Shown piece by piece: positions 5,805 through 7,752 of a DNA stretch of 7,752 bases (position 1 is the stretch's first letter; every line of letters starts with the position of its first letter). Source of the stretch: Methanosarcina sp. (lineage in GTDB: Archaea > Halobacteriota > Methanosarcinia > Methanosarcinales > Methanosarcinaceae); assembly GCA_024280975.1 (NCBI GenBank), contig JAMXLQ010000253.1, positions 1-7,752 on the forward strand, given 5' to 3'. Below the pieces are notes generated by a model. It made no database searches. It was not told the origin of the DNA and saw only the letters and a program-made list of their open reading frames with translations. The position numbers were made by a program, and so were the translations under genes.

Positions 5805-6011
5805 TTACTCGACAATAGTTGAAAATGCAAATTTGGGAAGTACTCTTTCGACTTTAATCCGGACTTCATCGCCAACACTCGTATTCGGGACAAAAACTAC
5901 AAAACCTTCGATACGGGCAATGCCGTCTCCCTGGCGAGCAATATCTTCAATAGTTACATCGTAGGTTTCGCCCTCTTCAACGGGCACAGAAATACTTTCA
6001 TCTCTAAACAT
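5805..6011 (-). CDS. Stand-alone TRAM-domain protein, copy 4 (first in array)
   Basis: This is the promoter-proximal copy: 68 aa starting MFRDESISVPVEEGETYDV, with TRAM core TIEDIARQGDGIARIEG, then FVVFVPNTSVGDEVRIKVER, ending FAFSTIVE. It differs from copy 3 at nine positions, with Asn43 and Ser45 where the other copies have Gly and Lys in a loop, which could change RNA contacts. An in-frame ATG at 6020 would add MNV. I prefer ATG 6011 because AAAGGA lies directly against the 6020 ATG but nine bases before 6011, matching copies 2 and 3. The gene follows a long leader of about 180 nt if the TATA box at 6214-6221 is used. Confidence 0.92.
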   Translation of the reverse strand: MFRDESISVPVEEGETYDVTIEDIARQGDGIARIEGFVVFVPNTSVGDEVRIKVERVLPKFAFSTIVE

Positions 6012-6049
6012 TACATTCATTCCTTTAGCTTCTATTAATTAGCTTAAGA

Positions 6050-6175
6050 AAGCTCTATCGACAGAAAAGAGTAAAAGCAGTACTTAACAAGCCAAACTTG
6101 AGAACCCAAATTTAGGAAGTACACATCTACTTAATCCATTTAATCTATTTGATTAATTGATCCCCAATAGAGCTT
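6050..6175 (-). promoter_or_regulatory. Structured 5' leader of the TRAM array
   Basis: AAGCTCTAT (6050-6058) is the exact reverse complement of ATAGAGCTT (6167-6175), so the minus-strand leader RNA could close a long-range 9-bp stem. Nearby ATTAATTGA (6152-6160) pairs with TCAATTAAT (6184-6192), and AGCTT/AAGCT (6041-6045 and 6050-6054) forms a small competing hairpin beside the ribosome-binding site. Alternative structures of this kind would suit control by temperature or by TRAM proteins themselves, which is inference. Confidence 0.3.
6081..6137 (-). pseudogene. Relic of the 3' end of a fifth TRAM gene
   Basis: AAATTTAGGAAGTAC (6108-6122) matches the 3' coding part of the TRAM genes (plus-strand AAACTTAGGAAGTAC and AAATTTGGGAAGTAC), followed by TTAATCC where they have TTTAATCC. 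On the other side TACTTAACAA matches TACTCGACAA with a small indel between. No open frame remains and similarity stops near 6137. It lies 5' of copy 4, in the expected place for a further array member. The match is short. Confidence 0.45.
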
Positions 6176-6213
6176 CGGATAAGTCAATTAATTGGTCATA
6201 CTCATATTCGCTT

Positions 6214-6221
6214 GTATATAA
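6214..6221 (-). promoter_or_regulatory. TATA box, candidate promoter of the TRAM array
   Basis: On the minus strand this reads TTATATAC, preceded by purine-rich AGCAAAGCG as a possible BRE. Transcription would start near 6190, leaving a leader of about 180 nt. It is the best TATA match upstream of copy 4. Confidence 0.4.
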
Positions 6222-6482
6222 CGCTTTGCTTTAATATCTGTGAAAAAGAGAAAATAATGAAATTGAGAAAATGACCATATCTGATGTTCAGACTTTTAGT
6301 TTCTAATTTCAAAGATACTTAAATAAAGTAAATTCATTTAAAAAATAAAATTACTTAGGATAAAATTATATTTTTCGATTAAATTTAAAAATTTCTGAGA
6401 AATAATTTTTTTCTTAGAAGGCCTGAGCAATTCGATAAAATTCAGATCAATTTTGGAAAGATTCGAAGGATAATGCCTGTGC
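6222..6482. other. AT-rich intergenic DNA between TRAM promoter and tRNA promoter
   Basis: This stretch separates the minus-strand TRAM array from the plus-strand tRNA. A minus-strand open frame at 6338-6526 covers part of it, but it has no ribosome-binding site and runs antisense through the tRNA promoter. I see no supported gene. Confidence 0.4.
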
Positions 6483-6497
6483 CGAAACCTATAAATA
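6483..6497 (+). promoter_or_regulatory. BRE/TATA promoter of tRNA-Lys
   Basis: CGAAACC followed by TATAAATA (6490-6497) is close to the archaeal BRE/TATA consensus. It lies 50 nt before the mature tRNA, giving a short 5' leader of about 25-30 nt to be removed by RNase P. Confidence 0.8.
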
Positions 6498-6547
6498 TTT
6501 AAAGATCCATTGTGAGAGTCGCTCATTCAATGAGAATAACAATGCGT

Positions 6548-6621
6548 GGGCCCGTAGCTTAGTCAGGCAGAGCGATGGACTCTTAATCCATAGGCCGGGG
6601 GTTCAAATCCCTTCGGGCCCG
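6548..6621 (+). tRNA. tRNA-Lys (anticodon CUU)
   Basis: This 74-nt cloverleaf reads AAG codons. The acceptor stem is GGGCCCG/CGGGCCC with discriminator G6621. The D stem is GCTT/GAGC, the anticodon stem ATGGA/TCCAT, and the loop CTCTTAA has CTT at 6582-6584. The variable loop is AGGCC. The T arm is GGGGG/CCCTT with loop TTCAAAT and two G-U pairs. CCA is not encoded. I see no intron and no repeat of its 3' end elsewhere in the window, so there is no sign of integration at this tRNA. Confidence 0.97.
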
Positions 6622-6634
6622 CTACCATTATCTA

Positions 6635-6640
6635 TTTTTT
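6635..6640 (+). terminator. T6 terminator of tRNA-Lys
   Basis: A run of six T begins 14 nt after the tRNA 3' end. Oligo-T is the normal archaeal stop signal for such genes. Confidence 0.6.
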
Positions 6641-7020
6641 GCTAAGTTCTTATTCATTTGTTAATTGGTTCATTTTACGACTTAACTTTATTCCATGAAA
6701 TGTAAGCATTATCTCAGCCATCTTAGATTTTTTTTGCTTTAATGTCTTGTTAAGTTCTCATTCCCATCCTAGTCTTACTTTTAAGAGAAAATCGAAAGAC
6801 TAATATTGCAAAAATAGTGTAGATTAGAAGTCAATTATTTTACTTATGTGTAATTTAGCATTTTTAAATTATTTTACCTCAATTACTTTCTCTTATATCC
6901 GGAATACCAATAAGTAAATGCCAGGTAGCTTTTGATGAACATTTTGAAGGTGAATATATTGAAGGTAATTTCATCTCATTGTTATTCCGTGTTTTTCGCA
7001 CAATTTATCTCGAAGCTGAG
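6641..7020. other. AT-rich DNA without a supported gene
   Basis: TAAGTTCTTATTC (6643-6655) recurs as TAAGTTCTCATTC (6751-6763), each after a T-run and TTGCT, which suggests a small duplication next to the tRNA. From 6868 to 7044 one plus frame stays open (SGIPISKCQVAFDEHFEGEY, then IEGNFISLLFRVFRTIYLEA), but it has no good start. I do not recognise it. It may be the remains of a coding region. Confidence 0.35.
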
Positions 7021-7104
7021 GATAACGGCGCCTCCAGAGATAACTGAGATTCAGTAAGCCTCAGTACTGGAGAAGGCAAGCCTGTATACAACGTAAATAA
7101 TTAA
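7021..7104 (+). pseudogene. Possible relic of a tnpB C-terminal tail (IS200/IS605 type)
   Basis: The frame reads DNGASRDN, TGA, DSVSLSTGEGKPVYNVNN, TAA. A Ser/Gly/Thr-rich tail of this kind is typical of C-termini of archaeal IS605 OrfB (TnpB) proteins, just before the element's right end. The zinc-finger CxxC motifs and catalytic domain are absent, so at most a few dozen codons survive and these hold a stop. The identification rests on general resemblance and on the right-end hairpin that follows. Confidence 0.35.
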
Positions 7105-7221
7105 AACGGATTTGAAGAATTAGATGGAAAATGTAATTCAAGAACCCGTAGCAAGAAACCGGGATCTTTGGATACAATGTTGGGATACCCGTAGAAGCCA
7201 CAACCGAGAATTTCGGTTTGT
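7105..7221 (+). mobile_element. Possible IS200/IS605 right end / omegaRNA scaffold relic
   Basis: This stretch is G+C-richer than its left flank and has small complementary segments (CCCG/CGGG; GGGATACCC) and a repeated ACCCGTAG (7144-7151 and 7187-7194). It ends in GAAGCC followed by a hairpin: ACAACCGA (7200-7207), loop GAATT, TCGGTTTGT (7213-7221, one bulged T). GAAGCC plus a terminal hairpin is the usual right end of IS200/IS605 elements and the 3' scaffold of TnpB omegaRNA. Directly after the hairpin a recognisable acyltransferase frame begins, as expected if the element had inserted in that gene. No left end or transposase is seen. Confidence 0.4.
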
Positions 7222-7709
7222 ATCTCATAGGTTATGCTATCAAAAAAACTCGGATAACTGACAAAATAATACATTTGTCGGAAGCCATAATTGCTGCTTC
7301 GTTATTCGTTATGACCTTCGGATCTTATATTATGAGTGTGAATAGCGGAAAATTCGATACGTTCTTAACCTCGACAAATATAACACAAACAACATACGCA
7401 CTATGTTTATTCATTCTGCTCCGGAAAGCCCTGAACCGTGTGACATTAACAGTGCCGTCCATGAAAACAGAAAAGATTATAACACTCGTTGCCGAAGCTT
7501 CCATGTGAATATATCTCGTTCGCCCAATGCTACTACATTGTATACGTCGTAGGGTGTTCGGTGTGTTTTTGTTATCTCCGTCTTTTCTGAGCCCGATAAT
7601 ATCAGTTCCACTGGTTACGTCCGGTTACGTCCTTATTGTTCGCGTTGCTTCTCTGCTCATCGTGATAACAATGCAGAAAATACCTTTGATCAGGAAAATT
7701 GTGCCTTGA
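7212..7709 (+). pseudogene. Acyltransferase family 3 (OafA/WecH-like) membrane protein, C-terminal fragment with in-frame stop
   Basis: Family members are multi-pass membrane enzymes that O-acylate surface polysaccharides. Here only the C-terminal half, about 165 codons, is present. It begins FGLYLIGYAIKKTRITDK, followed by a hydrophobic segment (AIIAASLFVMTFGSYIMSV), then TYALCLFILLRKAL. A TGA stop follows at 7506-7508 within EASM-stop-IYLVRPMLL, where relatives have FGIYLxHP. The same frame continues through two more hydrophobic stretches to the natural-looking end KIPLIRKIVP at 7709. The TGA is one base change from GGA (Gly). The conserved His of the GIYLxHP motif is Arg. The catalytic N-terminal half is missing, and the frame closes at a TGA at 7170-7172 within the adjoining IS-like relic. 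With a stop, a missing N-terminus and a lost motif residue, this is a pseudogene. Confidence 0.72.
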
Positions 7710-7752
7710 TTTATCCGGAAACTGTCTTAGATTTTTATGGGCTTTATGGGTT

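Noticed and set aside
5278..6011. CRISPR-like array, because of regular repeats of about 263 nt
   Set aside because: The repeats are whole protein-coding genes with conserved reading frames and ribosome-binding sites, not short repeats with unique spacers.
6338..6526. 62-codon minus-strand frame before the tRNA
   Set aside because: It is AT-driven, runs antisense over the tRNA promoter, and has no ribosome-binding site or recognisable domain.
6548..6660. Possible attachment site at the tRNA-Lys 3' end
   Set aside because: No second copy of the tRNA 3' end, no integrase and no element boundary is visible in the window.
7506..7508. TGA in the acyltransferase frame as recoded (selenocysteine or read-through)
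   Set aside because: The site corresponds to a conserved glycine, no recoding signal is evident, and in Methanosarcina the known recoded stop is TAG (pyrrolysine). The gene also lacks its N-terminal half.

Overview
The window looks like chromosomal DNA of a methanogenic archaeon of the Methanosarcina type. The reasons are low G+C with long AT-rich gaps, archaeal BRE/TATA promoters (very clear in front of the tRNA), a tRNA without encoded CCA, small stand-alone TRAM-domain proteins, and a lipoprotein-type binding protein started by TTG behind a strong GAGGTGA ribosome-binding site. The genus is inferred from gene style and not proven.

Layout. 1-307: AT-rich DNA with short degenerate repeats. 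308-829 (minus): an XRE-type regulator with a possible C-terminal sensor domain. 830-1244: a divergent promoter region with a perfect 12-bp inverted repeat, TATA-like boxes, four copies of TTATCAG and a possible 30-codon leader ORF that overlaps the next start. 1245-3953 (plus): a three-gene ABC importer of the nitrate/sulfonate/taurine (SsuABC/TauABC-like) class: lipoprotein, permease, ATPase. A hairpin plus T-run between the first two genes could lower expression of the last two. 4063-4491 (minus, convergent): a small bactofilin-like polymer-forming protein.

4884-6011 (minus): four tandem genes for stand-alone TRAM-domain proteins of about 68-71 aa, probably RNA chaperones. The middle two differ by one residue. 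The last copy (4884-5099) has lost the start codon and Shine-Dalgarno sequence of its siblings and seems to start elsewhere. A decayed fifth copy lies in the leader of the array (about 6081-6137). 6548-6621 (plus): tRNA-Lys(CUU) with a strong promoter and a T-run terminator.

6622-7752 is accessory or decaying DNA. A short relic that could be the 3' end of an IS200/IS605-type tnpB with a right-end hairpin runs straight into the C-terminal half of an acyltransferase-3-family membrane protein. That gene is broken by an in-frame TGA at the position of the conserved glycine in its GIYL motif.

I see no complete new defence or mobile system. The most distinctive parts are the TRAM array with its relics, the regulatory structures around the ABC operon, and the possible omegaRNA end joined to the acyltransferase pseudogene.
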